DNA from: Austropuccinia psidii
Lineage: Eukaryota; Basidiomycota; Pucciniomycetes; Pucciniales; Sphaerophragmiaceae
NCBI GenBank assembly: GCA_023105745.1
Contig: JALGQZ010000002.1
Coordinates: forward strand, 82,911,785 to 82,975,784
Length of the DNA: 64,000 nucleotides
Reading direction: 5' to 3'
In this document: positions 22,894 through 35,900 of the stretch, in pieces
How positions within the stretch are numbered: position 1 is the stretch's first letter
Layout: each line of letters opens with the position of its first letter
Position numbers and translations under genes: made by a program
The notes under the pieces: generated by a model
Seen by the model: the letters and a program-made list of their open reading frames with translations, nothing else
What the model was told of the DNA's origin: nothing
Databases searched by the model: none

Positions 22894-24849
22894 TTTGAGC
22901 CTTTGAGATTTAATCACATATCAAAAAATGTCACAAAGAAATTTTTAAATAATTATCTTAAAATAAGTAAAAATTGCATAAAAAGGCATAAATTCTTAAT
23001 GAAATTAAAATCTGATGAATAAGAATTTTAAATGAATTACACCATTAGATTACTCATTATAAAACACACATATATCATTTTTATGGCATATATGTAAAGT
23101 CAATACCTAATGAGTAATGAGTAAAAATGCCATCAAAAGACATAAATTCTTATTTATCTCATAAACCAATGAAACCACATTTAAAATAAATTTCACCATT
23201 TGATTCCCCATGAATAACTACACATAAAAAGTTTTTATGTCACATCTCTAAAGTTAATACTTAAGGAATTAAGCTGAATATATGCACTTTTATGATCAGT
23301 GCATACATTCATAGTTTTTAGCTAATATCTCCTGAAATATACATGATAGAGAGTTAAACCAAAATGAAGGTTAACACATCTTTACTGAAATAATACATAT
23401 ATGGATATTATTTGACAACATACAAACAAGGTTATAACTTGTAAGGCTTTATTGAACAAAATTTCTAGAGCTGTTGACCACTTTGTTGTGAAAGTGGTCC
23501 AAACTTAAAATAAAGTGAATATTCAGGTTCTACTAGTTCTTAAATGAAGGAGGATGTATTTTTCATTATAATATTCAAGGTAAAACCCCCTGAAATTATG
23601 GTTTGAAGTTTAAAATAGTAGATTTGGACAGAAAAGATGAGTTACAAGAAAAATCATCAAAAATAGAGTTTTGATGATGTGATAGAACTCTCTTTACAGT
23701 TTCATGAGGACATTCCCAGATATCAGAATTCACTCTCCGAGTGTCTTTAGCTTGTATAACTTAAAAGTTATTAATGATAAAAACTTAAGCTTAAGACTGA
23801 TCATTTATGATCACTCACTGTAATCCTATTTTAAGTTTAACAGTCATATAAGTGATTAAACTCTTGAATATTATTATATTATTATTAACGATAAAAAATA
23901 AACAAATTTCAGGCTTCTTCCAAGCCTATGATGTCATCAAACTTAGAGTTATAGTGATAACTCTAAATAATGCCGTAATAATGAGATAAGGTGGTTTAAT
24001 TATGATGTAATCATCACTAAACCTTAAATTACTGATACATTCCAGTGGATACCATCAGTAAATGTCTACTAGATTTCTGTTGAACTTCAGAAGGGAGGTA
24101 TTTACTATAAATGGAGCTCCTTTTACTCTATTTCCCCCTCAGATGCATCAAAATCAATAAAACACTCAACAAAAACATAGAATATTTATTCTTTATATAC
24201 AAATAGTCTATATTACCAAAGACCCAAGGTAATCCTTATTAAAATTATCAATCTTGATGTGATTACTCCAATTCTTTGATTGTTTTTGTTATATTTCTCT
24301 AAAAATCCTACTTTCAACGTAAAATTAAGAATATTTATAATTTCTCTTATTTTATTTTGTAAATACAATTCAAATAAGTTTTATTTACATTTTCAGCATA
24401 AAATCTTTCAAAATTATTATATGAAGTGTTAGAAAAGGCTTATTTTCTCTTTTTATAATAATTTCTCTCTATTATTACTTTCAATAATTTCATTATTAAT
24501 ATAAATAGTATTTATATTAATATATAACCTTAATATTGGTATTATTATTGTTATTAATTTTTTTTTTATCATTAAAAAACAATTTTTTGCACCTCTATTA
24601 TTTTTTGGTAACAATAATAAAGAGCTTTAAATATATTAATATTTTCATTTTTATTATATTATTTTTTTATAATATAAATCATATTATTATATTCATTTAA
24701 TAATGTAATATTTTATGCTATATAATATCAATCATTCTTCCTTATTATAGTTATTCTTTATTTTTCTTATTAAATTAATAAGGAAATTCATAGTACAATA
24801 AGTGAAGTATTTGTAATATTTACTTCTTGTTTCATAGTCAAACCTTACA
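22894..24849 (+). mobile_element. Solo LTR of the A family inside gypsy copy A2
   Basis: About 1956 bp, from TTTGAGCCTTTGAGATTTA (first TG mutated to TT) to ATAGTCAAACCTTACA, the ends typical of family A. It interrupts the pol of copy A2: AAATTTATTAATTC before and AATGCAAGTGAGAG after, where element A reads continuously (43868-43890). The flanks AATTC and AATGC look like a 5-bp target duplication with one mismatch. The box reads TATAAATG near 24105. The long AT-rich tail (24360-24780) is typical of this LTR. Confidence 0.85.
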
Positions 24850-27800
24850 AATGCAAGTGAGAGAAAGAAGCCCTTTGCAACAATTGACTTAACATTTATT
24901 TTCCCCCACCTTCCCAATGTATAAGAGTGAAAGTAGATTTTTTCATAATGGAAAACTGTACTGGTAACCATCTTATACTTTGGAATGAATACTTGTCAAT
25001 CTAAAGTATAGATATCCTTAACCAAAAAGACAGATATTTTACCATAGGAGAAAATAAAAGACAGAAATTCAGTATTTTAAACAACAAAAAACAAATTACT
25101 GTTATAAATAACGAGGAGAAAATTCCATAAAAACACTTATTCATAAGTGAACAGCTTATAGAGGCAGAATTCAATTGATAATTAACAGAAAAAATGAAAA
25201 AAAAAATTGATTGATCTGTTATATAAGTACAAAAATTCCTTTGCAACTGACAAAGAGCCACCAGGTGCTATCATTGGACATGAGGTAGACATAATTTTCA
25301 ATGTGGAAAAACCTTATCCCCCCCTGTTAAGATGACCAGCTTACCCAGCTATCCCAAGAGCTAGACAAGCCTTGGAGGTCCACAATACATAATTAATGGA
25401 CCTAGGGGTATTAAGGAAAAGAGGACATAATGAACAGGTAGAGGTTACTACACTTGTTATTATAACTTGGCATAATGGCAAATCAAGAATGTTAGGGGAC
25501 TTTAGAGCTCTAAATACCTATACTATCCTGGAAAGATATCTAATACACAGAATCCATGAGACATTAACACAATTCTCATAGGCTAAGCTCATTACAGCCA
25601 TGTATGATCTAAAAGATTTTAACCAAAATTTCTTAACAGACAATTCCAGAAAACTACTAAGGATAATAGTCCATTGTTGAATATATTAATAGCTAAGAAT
25701 ACCTTTTGGTATATAAAATTCCCCTTCCCATTATTAAAGAATGATTAATATTATATCTCCTGAAGAATTATCAGAAGGATGACTAATCATCTACATTTAT
25801 GACATTAACGTTTTCTCAGAAACTTTGGAAAATCACCTAGAGATACTAGAAAGAGTCTTTCAGAAGATATTAAAAGTAAATATGAGAATTTCCTTGAAAA
25901 AGTGTCATTTTTAATATAATAAACTAAAAGTACTGGGACATGTTGTGTCTGGACTAAGCTGGTGCATAGATAAAAATAAGGTAGCAGAAGTACTACTGAA
26001 ACCAATTCCCCAAAACTAAAAATAAAATGAAATCCTTTCTATGTTTTTCTGCTTATTAAAGACATAATATAAAGGACTTTTCAATAATTTCCACATCCTT
26101 GTATAAGCTTTGTGACCAGCAGACAGTCTATGAAATGAATGAAAAAAGGGTTAAAGCATATGAGGAACTGAAAAAAGGCCTCATAAATGCCCCATTTCTT
26201 CTAATTCCAGACTGGAAGCTCCCTTTAAAACTGTAAATTGATTCTTGTGGAGAAGGATTAGGTGCTGCACTACACCAGACACAAATCAGCAATGATAAAC
26301 CTGTTTAAGGACCAATTTGCTTTATTTCAAGACAAATCAATCCACCAGAAGCAAGATTGGAGAAAGGAAAATGGAATTTATCTGCCTAGTTTGGGATTTA
26401 GAAAAACTAAACTATTATTTTGATGTAAAAGTGTTTTATGTAATCATACACTTTAATGCTGTAACATCTTTATTGAACATGAATACACCAAATAGATCTA
26501 TGCTAAGATGGCAGATGTCTATCCAAGAATATAGAGGAAATATGAATATAGTTCATAAATCTCAAAATCTTCATAGAAATTCAGATGTTCTAGTAGATGG
26601 GCTCTAGCATATACACCTGAAATACCAGCATAGGTACCTCAAGAATAAAGTCATATAGAATGAATATGTGTTAAATATATTGACACAGAATTCTTTAACC
26701 AAGTTAAAAAAATCTATAAGATGGATGAAAATTGTCATATCTTCTGTCAACTCTTAATTAAATATTCTAAAGATCCATCTTTATCTACCAAACTAGATTA
26801 AATATGGAATAAACTTTTTGATAAAGGAATATTTCATCTGTACACCTATCAGAAGGTAGAACACTACATGTAGTAAAAACATGCTCTTGGTGGCCAAATT
26901 GGAGAAAGGATGTTGCAGGATATTTCCATACTTGTGATAGATGCCAGAAATCCAATAGAGCCACAGGCAATAAATTTGTAATTATGATCCAAATACAAGA
27001 ACCAAAATTCCCATGGGCAATATTTCATATGGATTGGGTAATGGCTCTACCCCCAGGAGGAGATAGAAGTTGCAATGCATGCCTAGTGTTAGTAGACAGG
27101 TACATAAAGACCCTAATTCTCTTACCATTTCATAATGATGACACAGCTATGGACACAGCTATAATGGTATAGAATAAATTCATTAGCCACACAGGATAAT
27201 TCCAAAATATCATAAGTGATAGAGATTCCAAATTCACTTCAGCATTATGGACAAATATCCATAACTTTTTTGGAACAAAATTCTCAATCTCAACAGCTTA
27301 TAACCCTCATACTTTTGGTTTAGCAGAAAGGATGATACAAACTTTAGACCACATGATCAGAAGATTCTGTGCTTATGGCCTAGAATTCAAATACTTTTAT
27401 GTCTTTACCCATGATTGGTGTATTCTAATAACATCTTTTAGGCTGGAATTCAAGACATCAATTCATTCTTCAACTGCAAAAGCACCAGCAATGCTAGAGA
27501 AATTTTGTAATCCAAGACTTCCTTATGATACTCCCAAGAATTACTTAGTTGATGTACATCCAAAATCAAGCAGTTTTGAAATAATTCCTGAGAAATCAAT
27601 ACATCATGCAAAAAGATGTATTCAAGATTCTTTTAAATATGCAAAAGAAAGATGGGACAAAATGTATAAGCCACTTTATTTTGAAGTAGGAGACTTGGTC
27701 TTAGTATAAACTCTAAGATTTAATAATATCAAAGGCTAAAAGAAATTGAAAGATGCTTTTGAAGGACCCTTAATTATGAGAGAACTACATGGCCCTAATG

Positions 27801-28125
27801 TTGTGCAACTAGAATTTACAGGTGAATTGATGAATAAACACCCAGCTTTCCCTGTAATTTTCCTCATTAAACCTTACAGCTCAAGTGATGGGGAATTATT
27901 TGACCTAAGAAATAAACCACCACTTGAAATTGCCCCTCTAAAAGAAGGACAAGAAAAGAAAATTGTGAAAGTTCTTAATGAAAGGAAGAAATGAAACAAA
28001 AAACAAAGGGAATACCTTGTTAGGTATAGAAACCCAGCTCAAGAAGATGAATTGCTAATTTTGAAAGATATAAATAATTCAGACAAGCTATTAAGAAGGT
28101 TAAGACATGAAAGAAGACCTAAATA
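24850..28125 (+). pseudogene. Gypsy copy A2, pol remnant
   Basis: Protease end, reverse transcriptase, RNase H, integrase and chromodomain region of a family A element, with many stops. Recognisable blocks: ELMDLGVLRK-like near 25395, a fingers region ending RFRALNTY, an active site reading IYIYDINVF near 25791 where element A has IYIDDIIVC (first catalytic Asp lost), RNase [11 protein letters not shown] near 26430, integrase [15 protein letters not shown] near 27030, [12 protein letters not shown] near 27215, [10 protein letters not shown] near 27320, and a C-terminal VGDLVLV block near 27690. Integrase residues are partly kept, but the frame is broken throughout. It is the oldest-looking gypsy copy in the window. 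Confidence 0.9.
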
Positions 28126-28247
28126 ATAGAAAAATTAAGCATTATTGAGCTTCAAGACTAAGAAAGTCTAATGAAGAGGGAGGACAGTGAATGATGCCCT
28201 AATTAACTATATCACATTGTGGTACAATATTTCTTGGTGGTAGGGAA

Positions 28248-30147
28248 TGTGAGTCTTTGAGATATGACCACATATCCAAAAAGGTCACAAGAAAACTTTA
28301 CAATAATTATTCTTTTAAGATAATTATCTTAAAATAAATGAAAATGCCATAAATAGGCATAAAATCTTAATTACCTTATAATCTAACAAGTAAGAATTTG
28401 AAATAAATTACGCCATTAGATTCCTCATTATAAAATACACATATACCATTTTTATGGCATATCTGTTTAAGTCAATAATTAATGAATAATAAGTAAGAAT
28501 ACCATAAAAAAGACATAGAGTCTTTTTTATCTCAGAAGCCAATGGAACAAAATTCAAAATATATTACATAATTGGATTCCCCATGACAAACTACACATAA
28601 AACATTTTAATTTCATATTTATAAAGTCAATATTTAAGGAAATAACCTGAATATATGCACTTTTATGATCAGTGCATATATTCATGGTTTTTGGCTCATA
28701 TCTCTTATAATATACACAATAGAGATTTAAACCAAAAATAAATTTACCACTTAATTACTGTAGAAATAAAGATATAAGCTTTTTTCTGACACATTATAAA
28801 CAAGGTTATAGCTTGTAAGGGTTTATTGAATAAAATTGCTATAGCTGTTGACCACTTTGTGGTGAAAGTAGTCCAAGCTTAAAACAAAGTAGATTTTCAG
28901 GTTTTACTAGTTCATACTTAAAGAATGATGTATTTTTAATCATTATTTTTAAGGTACAACCCCTTGAAATCATGGTTTGAAGTTTAAAATAATGAATTTG
29001 GACAGAAAAGATGAGATACAAGAAAAATCATCAAAAATAAAGTTTTGATGATGTAATGAAATTCTCTTGTAATTTCAATTATGACATGTTAAGCTATAAG
29101 AATAAACCTTCCAATCGGTTTTAGTGTGTATAACTTGAAAGTTATCAATGATCAAATTTTAAGCTTAAAATTGATCATTTATGATCACATACTGCAATCT
29201 TATTTTAAGTTAAACAGTTATATAAGTGAGACAACTGGCAAATACTATTATATTATGATCAATACTAATGAAATCCACAAATTTTAAGCTTCTCCCAAGC
29301 CTATTATGTCATCAAACTTAGAGTTACAGTGATAACTCTAAATAATGGCGTAATAATGAGATAAGATGGTTTGATTATGATGTAATCATCACTAAACCTT
29401 AAAATACTGATCAATTCCAGTTGATACCATCAGTAAATTTCTACTAGAAGCCTGTTGTAGTCTAGAAGGGGGGAATTTACTATAAATAGAGCTCTTTTTA
29501 CTCTATTTCCCCCTCAGACACATCAAAAACAATCAAATACTAAACAAAAGGTAAAATCTTTATTATTTATATATAAATCTTTTATATTATCAAAGAAAAA
29601 AAGGTAATCTTTATTATAATCATAAATATTGATGTGATTACTCCATTTGTTTTTTGTTTTTGTTATATTTCTCTATAAAATTAAGAATATTTGTAATTTC
29701 TCTTATTTTATTTTGTACATACAATTTAAATAAGTTGTATTTACATTTTTTTTTGCATAAAATCTTTCAAAATTCTTATATTAAGTGTTAAAAGTTGGTT
29801 ATTTTCTCTATTATTACTTTTAATAATTCTTTTATTTATATTAACATATAACATCATTATTAGTAATATTATTGTTGTTAATTGTTTTTTATTATTAGAA
29901 AACAATTTTTTACACCTTTATTATTTGTTGGTAATAATAATAAAGAGCTTATATATTAATATATTTATTTTTACTATATTATATTATTATATTTATTCAA
30001 TAATATAATAATTTTATGCCATAATTATAACAATTCTTTATTATTATAATTATTCTTTGTTTCATTTATTAAATTAATAAGACATTTATAGTACAATAAG
30101 TGAAATATTTGTAATATTTACTTGTTATTTCATAGTCAAACCTTACA
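28248..30147 (+). repeat. 3' LTR of gypsy copy A2
   Basis: 1900 bp from TGTGAGTCTTTGAGATATGA to ATAGTCAAACCTTACA, preceded by the purine tract GGTGGTAGGGAA. It has TATAAATA at 29481-29488. It is clearly more diverged from the element A LTRs than those are from each other. The base after it starts host-like sequence (ACATT would be the target duplication; its partner lies left of the window). Confidence 0.85.
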
Positions 30148-30640
30148 ACATTAGTCAAAACAATCTCATAACCTCAAGGATCCAAAAGAAATTATTTTGC
30201 CAAAAAAAAAAACTTAATTATCTGGACTTCTGAGTCAAAATATTGGGGATTAAATATTTTTAGCCAAATAATATGAATATTCCAATTTAAAAATGGAGAG
30301 TTCTATCAAAGAGCTGAGGGTATACCAAAGTAGGGTGTAGCCAGCAGACTTGCATACTTCTGGCAGGCCAGTTTGTATATAAAGTACACATTGCATATTC
30401 ATCCTTGAGTGGTGTAAAAGTGCAGAGTTGCAGTTTGGCTGGACATGTCCAATTGCAGTTTACAGACTCTATGCATGAACTGTTTGTCCAGCCTTGCTCT
30501 AAAGGATGAGCATATTGATTGTGACTTGAAGTTGATTGGATTTATGGGTTTGTATAGTAAAAGTTTGAGTTGTAGGGGGTGCGGTATTCCTCAAAAATTA
30601 ACTATAAACACTTCTGAACAGCAGACAGCTTAGCTTGTTT
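30148..30640. other. Unassigned flank between LTR and host island
   Basis: AT-rich, then a stretch near 30330-30600 with TGCAGTTTGGCTGGACATG-type sequence and CATCCTTGAG/GGATGAG partial inverted words. No gene supported. Confidence 0.3.
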
Positions 30641-30725
30641 GAATCTCTTTCTTCAAATTCAGTACACTTCTTTTTCATTGCATACCTTGTTTGGGATATC
30701 AAATCCGACATTTTTCGCAAGCTTC

Positions 30726-30920
30726 TCAATTACTTATCAATTTGCTGATTGTATCTTGAGTTTTCCCTTCGCTACGGATGAGTTCGTCCATCAAATTTTG
30801 GATCAAGTTTACCACACTGAAGTATTCATTAAGGGTTTCACCATCAAGACCAGGGTCGAAAAAAAACGAAATTGGAATCGTCAATTTTGAGGAACGGTTC
30901 TTTGGTGGGCCATTGGACAC
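30726..30920 (-). CDS. Possible small hypothetical protein
   Basis: A 64-codon minus-strand frame starting MSNGPPKNRSSKLTIPISFF, then GLDGETLNEYFSVVNLIQNL, predicted mostly helical in its second half. A possible donor (GATAAGTAATT) lies near its end, so it may be the first exon of a longer gene. The stretch keeps CpG (CGTTCC, TCGTTT, CGTAGCG), as the importin gene does and the repeats do not, which argues for host coding DNA. I do not recognise a family. It could be chance. Confidence 0.35.
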   Translation of the reverse strand: MSNGPPKNRSSKLTIPISFFFDPGLDGETLNEYFSVVNLIQNLMDELIRSEGKTQDTISKLISN

Positions 30921-30999
30921 ATATTTATGTCTATCAATGGACCAGGGGAGTAACTAGCGATGATATTTGAAAACAGCGTGAAATTCTTTTTTTTAAAAG

Positions 31000-31744
31000 A
31001 AAACAATTGAGTGGAAAGAGGATGGATAGAGGAGACTACTGAGTGAAGATTGAGCTATCTTATGAAAGAAAAGGAAGTAATTTTGTCTGGATTATGATTG
31101 TCAATTTTTTTCAAAATCATGGATGTAAGATGAAAGTAGGAGAAGCCGTTTTTCTAAATATTTTGACGTAAAACCTTTCAGAAAAGCATTCATTCTACCA
31201 TAACCAATCTAGCAAGCCTTATGAAAATTTCCAAAAGCCAGCTTAAAACAATTTATTTGGGCGGTGAAATACGTATTGAAATGATTATCTTTGGATTTAA
31301 AAAATTTTCAACCAACAAAAAGTGGAGACTGTTTAGAATTCAACGCATCATTGACTATTTTTATGCTTTGATAAATCTGTTTGATTTTCAAGTAATATCT
31401 CATTTTTTTAATGTTCTTCTCTTCCTGTTTTTATCCTTTTTGAAGTGTTTGCTTTTGTTTTGCGGCTCCAAAAAACAAATAACGATAATTAGCTAAAGAC
31501 AAGTTTTCAAAAATGAATAAAAGATATTATACTTTTTGTTCTCTCTAGACTTTTTTAACAAAAGAAATCAAACATTGTAAATAACCCTTAAGAGGGACGT
31601 CCACAACGTTCAACGGTTTTCTTTTGTAGTCACAACGTGGAGAGGACCTTTGTAAGCAAGTCAAACATGCATTAAGGAAAGACCCCAAGAAAGGGTATCC
31701 AGTTCCAAAAAAAAAAAAAAGGCCAAAGTTATATATTGTCTTTC
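31000..31744. other. Intergenic 3' region of the importin gene
   Basis: AT-rich DNA after the importin stop codon, including a 14-base A run near 31710. No supported gene; an open frame on the + strand (31221-31496) is low-complexity and rejected. Confidence 0.4.
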
Positions 31745-34700
31745 CTAAGACATCAGACTCATTGTTTGAACAGACTGCTGAATCTGACTCTTCAACGCTC
31801 CTTCCCCACCTTGGATAGCTTGATGAACAATTTTTTCTAAGCACTTTTGTTGCTCAGCGCTCAACTCGTTAGTAATGATGTTTAATATAGGATGTCTACT
31901 CGACTCGATCGCTTTCCCAATAATTGAATTAGTCTTTTCATTTGCTCCTGCTGGCTGAAAACAAAACCAAAAACGCACCATTAATCACTATTGCAAATTC
32001 AGCATAAACGTCCAATCGATCTAATGGCGTCTCCCATAATATCTCATCACTCCACATTGAACTAGGCGCTATTACTGCTTCGTCATCCTTGAGGTTCTGT
32101 TGACAAATTTGTCGGGTCATTTTAATTTTTCTATTCTGCAATTTCTCGTTTTTCAACGTACTCTAGAAAACGTTGGGATGGAATTTATATGCTCTGATCG
32201 ATCGACTACATCTTCATCATCTATCCAAAAAAACGTTTCATTTCGGTTTTTTTTTAAATCAAAAGAAAAAAGTTACACTGACCTGTTGCCCCTCCTTTCT
32301 CATCATCACTACCTACATCAACCGATGTAGTGCTACTTCCGTCTTCCGAATCTGCCGTATATTCCTTTTCCAACTCATAACGTGCTAAAAAGGGCAACAA
32401 GACACTATCAGGACTTTGGTTGAAAGAAAGAACAAAAGCCAACTCATATACTTTGAATCGCCCTTGGCAAGCTTTCAAATAAACTCAATGCCCCGATAAT
32501 TAATTGAGCAGAACTTTGAACAAGAATGCTGTCTAATGATTCTCTTAAGCTGATCGAGAGAATGGCCGAGATGGCCAACAAGCTAAGTTTTTTATCGTGA
32601 CTACGCTTAAATGATGACAATCTACCAAACCACTCGCGAAAGAATTCGGTGCTCCAACCATGTTTAATCAATACGTTCATCGCTAAAGCAGGATTGTAAG
32701 AAATCGCATTCAAGACCACTTCGATGGCATGCATGAGCAATGATTTAGTGGTGATGGGATCAACGGTGGTGATCCCTCGTTTAATGATGCTGATGCTATG
32801 CTCAAGAAAAGTCGGAAGTGCTATATCGGCTTTTCCTTTTAAGCATAACAGTAAGCTATCGGCCAGCTTGCAACCAACCACTCGATCAGAACAACTTAAT
32901 GACTTGCTTGTCATTGTTGTTAAATAAATATCTAAAAATTTGTTGATGGTTTCTGGGTTCATTGAAAGATCACGTGCGCCATAATTAATGAAGTTATCTA
33001 AGGACGGGAACATTTCTGAAACAAAATCTGCGCCTGAAGTCTTGAAAATGCCATAAAGTATTTCGAAAACTTCCCATTGACTTTTGGTGATTGCTTTTAA
33101 TGAGAATTGTATTGAATCCAAAAGTTCTAAAGCCTCATCGTAGATTTCTATCGCCCACGTAAGCCAGGAAAAGATGAGGAAAACAAAACAAAACAATTGG
33201 ATGCTTTAGGTATCGAGAAGACCGTACTTACCGACTATTTCTTCTTTAAAAGTATATTTGATCAAAGGTAGTGATGAAGCTTCAACTTGGAATAAAACCA
33301 ATCGATCACCTTCTAGGCCAACAACTAGTTGCTGTAAGGTTTTGAGAATATTCATGGCCACCAAGACTTTTTCCTCACTAGATTCATCATCTTCGTTTCC
33401 TAAGCGTTTTCGTGTATCTGTTATTTCAGACATTAAACGCATATATGATTGATGGAGAGCTTGTGCCATATCGGCGGCAAATGGTAATAGCTCATTTGAA
33501 AATGAAGAAACAAGTCGACGAGCAGATTGAGTGAGACTATCAAGATCGACTTCGTTTGATAATCTTAACTGCCCTGTCAAATCAAATCAGCCCTTCAGCA
33601 AGCTGCGACGGATGAAATGATTAAGAACCAATACAAGATTGTCTGCAACTCACTCTGCATGATCTCACCAATGTGAGGAGCTAAACTTTCGTGTATTTGT
33701 GGATGTTCACAAATCTCAGGTAAAGTGAGAGCAGCTTGAACTCGTACAGGTAGAGATGAATCCGATAAACAATGCATGATACCTTGATATGCGGTTTGAA
33801 GTAACTACAAATGGCCAAGCGAATAAGTTATCAAGCTCATGAGATTGTAAATAAAAGCAAAATCGAAAATTAAGCCAACCTGCGGATTTAACCAAGTCGA
33901 TCCGACAGTTTCAAACTTTCGAACTACCTCACAAGTCTAAAGTTTGAACTAAATTCAGGTTAAATTGGTCGAGAAGGTGAGTTTTGAATGAAAAAAACGC
34001 ACCCGCGCACGAAGGAATGGATGTTCACTTTGAAATTCAGGAAATACATAGGTCAAAAAGCACTCTTCGACGTTATTGCGAATAGATTTCTGTCAAGAGT
34101 TGAAGTCAGTAGAATGAATCAAAAGGAGGCTGCAGAAATCAGTAGAAAATACCGTTTCAGTGATGACGCTGGCCAAGTGAGCAAGAGAACGAAGCGCTCC
34201 ATCTTTCTCATTAGCAGATCTTTCTTGTGGATATCTTATAAAACGACATAAAGTTTGATTAGTTTTTGATTGAGTTGTTGTTTTTTTAAGATCAAACCAA
34301 CTTGGCACAAATATCAGTAATAAACGTCAAAAGGTTCATAAACATTGACTTTTTGCGTCCGGTTGCTAGAGCAAGTATGAAACCAGCTGCAATAGTACTG
34401 GGTGCCGAGCAAATGTCTTCAAAAAATTCACCAAATTGAGATTTTACATAGTCCTCGGGTTGATTTTCAAACTCATGTACTTCATCCTCGGTGATACAAA
34501 GTAAAGGAAAGATAAATTGAGGTAAGAGTGTTTGAATGTGAGTTTTCAGAACGGCCCATGTTTCTTTTGGACGAATGCTATAAAAGTTAAGTTTGTAAGT
34601 CAGTGAATGAAACATGAATAATCTAAGAGACTTTTATTTTGAAGGTATTTTCATTAATAAGTTTTTACATACCTCTCTTCAAAGAAAACGATGGTATGAC

Positions 34701-35846
34701 AAATGATTTTTTTGCTCATCCACTCTTGACCTTGAATGAATAATTCGACTTGATTTAAATAAAGTCTAAGGATTGGACATGCAAATGATGATATAAAGTC
34801 TTGAGCAAAGTTTTTGTATTGAAGCATATTATTAGGTAATTGAGATGGAGAGCCATATCTCGAATAAAGTCTATTAAGCTAAAGAAAAGAGAGATCAGGT
34901 TAATAATCTTATGAAAGAAATAATAAAATGGATTATTTACAATAACATAAGCCCATTTTTTGGCTTTTGACCAGCTCCACTTATTTTGATCGATAGATTG
35001 AGAAAAACCGGGAGAATTTTTTAAAGGATGAGAGATAACGGTGATAAAGAGATGAGTCCAAGGCACAATATTTTCTTGATGAAAAGGAGGTAGATGAGCC
35101 GTGATAGAAGTTTTGTAAATTTTTAAAATTAAATAGATTATTGTACCAATATTAGAGTTAGCTTCATCTAAAGAGTTTGGATTTGGAGATAAATAATAAT
35201 CTTTAGTTGAAGATGATAAGATTTTTTGAAATAATTGAATTAAGATGGGAAATGATTGATTGATTAGATTATAAAATAATTGGATTTTATCAGAATGAGA
35301 CCAACGATATAATCTAAAGATTTCTAATAAAGAAAATAAACCAGTTTGAATGGAATCAAAATCGTTTGATGAAATTAAATTGATTGATTGAGGTAATAAA
35401 TCTATCCAATGATCAGGATAATCGGTTGAGATGATGATAGAAAGTGTAGGTAATAATAAAGATTTGATTGAATTAGGACTAGTTGATATAGCATTTAAGA
35501 TGTTCAATTTTAAGAAATTACGATCGTTTTCGGAGATTGAAATGAAATTTTGATTGAATTTATTGAGTGAATCGATCAAATTTTGATTTTGATGATTTTT
35601 GAATTGAAATTGATGATAATTTAATTTGATGAAATTCTTCAAATAGATTGCGGCTGCTTGACGATTGATCAAAGGATGATTTAACGATAAGATGAAAGAC
35701 AATAAGCCTGTTAAGAAGCCTTGATTAGATTGTAAGCTCTTCAATTTATCTTCTGCTTGTGATCTTGAGTTCGGAATCGTTGAAAGAGAAGATTGAAATA
35801 ATAAATTTAATGAATCTAATGAATCTTCAAATGAATTTGATATCAT
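31745..35846 (-). CDS. Importin-7/8 family karyopherin (importin beta superfamily)
   Basis: Nuclear transport receptor that binds cargo and RanGTP. My model has 13 exons: 35846-34941, 34878-34673, 34577-34302, 34234-34153, 34089-34003, 33936-33880, 33804-33654, 33573-33232, 33147-32452, 32384-32283, 32220-32162, 32096-31989, 31954-31745. They join in frame to 3282 bp (1093 codons plus stop), close to the roughly 1040 residues of human importin-7 and yeast Nmd5. The importin-beta N-terminal repeat is at residues about 20-110 (RQAAAIYLKNFIK). Family hallmarks follow: FRLYRWSHSDK, NKWSWSKAKKWAYVI, RYGSP, CITEDEVHEFENQPEDYVK, ANEKDGALRSLA, EHPFLRAR, SSLPVRVQAALTL, ISYNPALAMNVL, an acidic tail, and the C-terminal LSAEQQKCLEKI. 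The ATG at 35846 is chosen because the upstream in-frame codon at 35900 is GTG. The final intron would be only 34 bp, so its donor is uncertain. It is the one conserved host gene here and keeps CpG. Likely housekeeping. Confidence 0.92.
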
Positions 35847-35900
35847 CTTATTAAGATTTTGTTGATTTGATTGAAATTTTATTGATTTTTTGAAATACAC

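Noticed and set aside
31221..31496. + strand 91-codon frame
   Set aside because: Phe/Leu/Ile-rich, AT-driven, inside the 3' region of the importin gene; no family resemblance.
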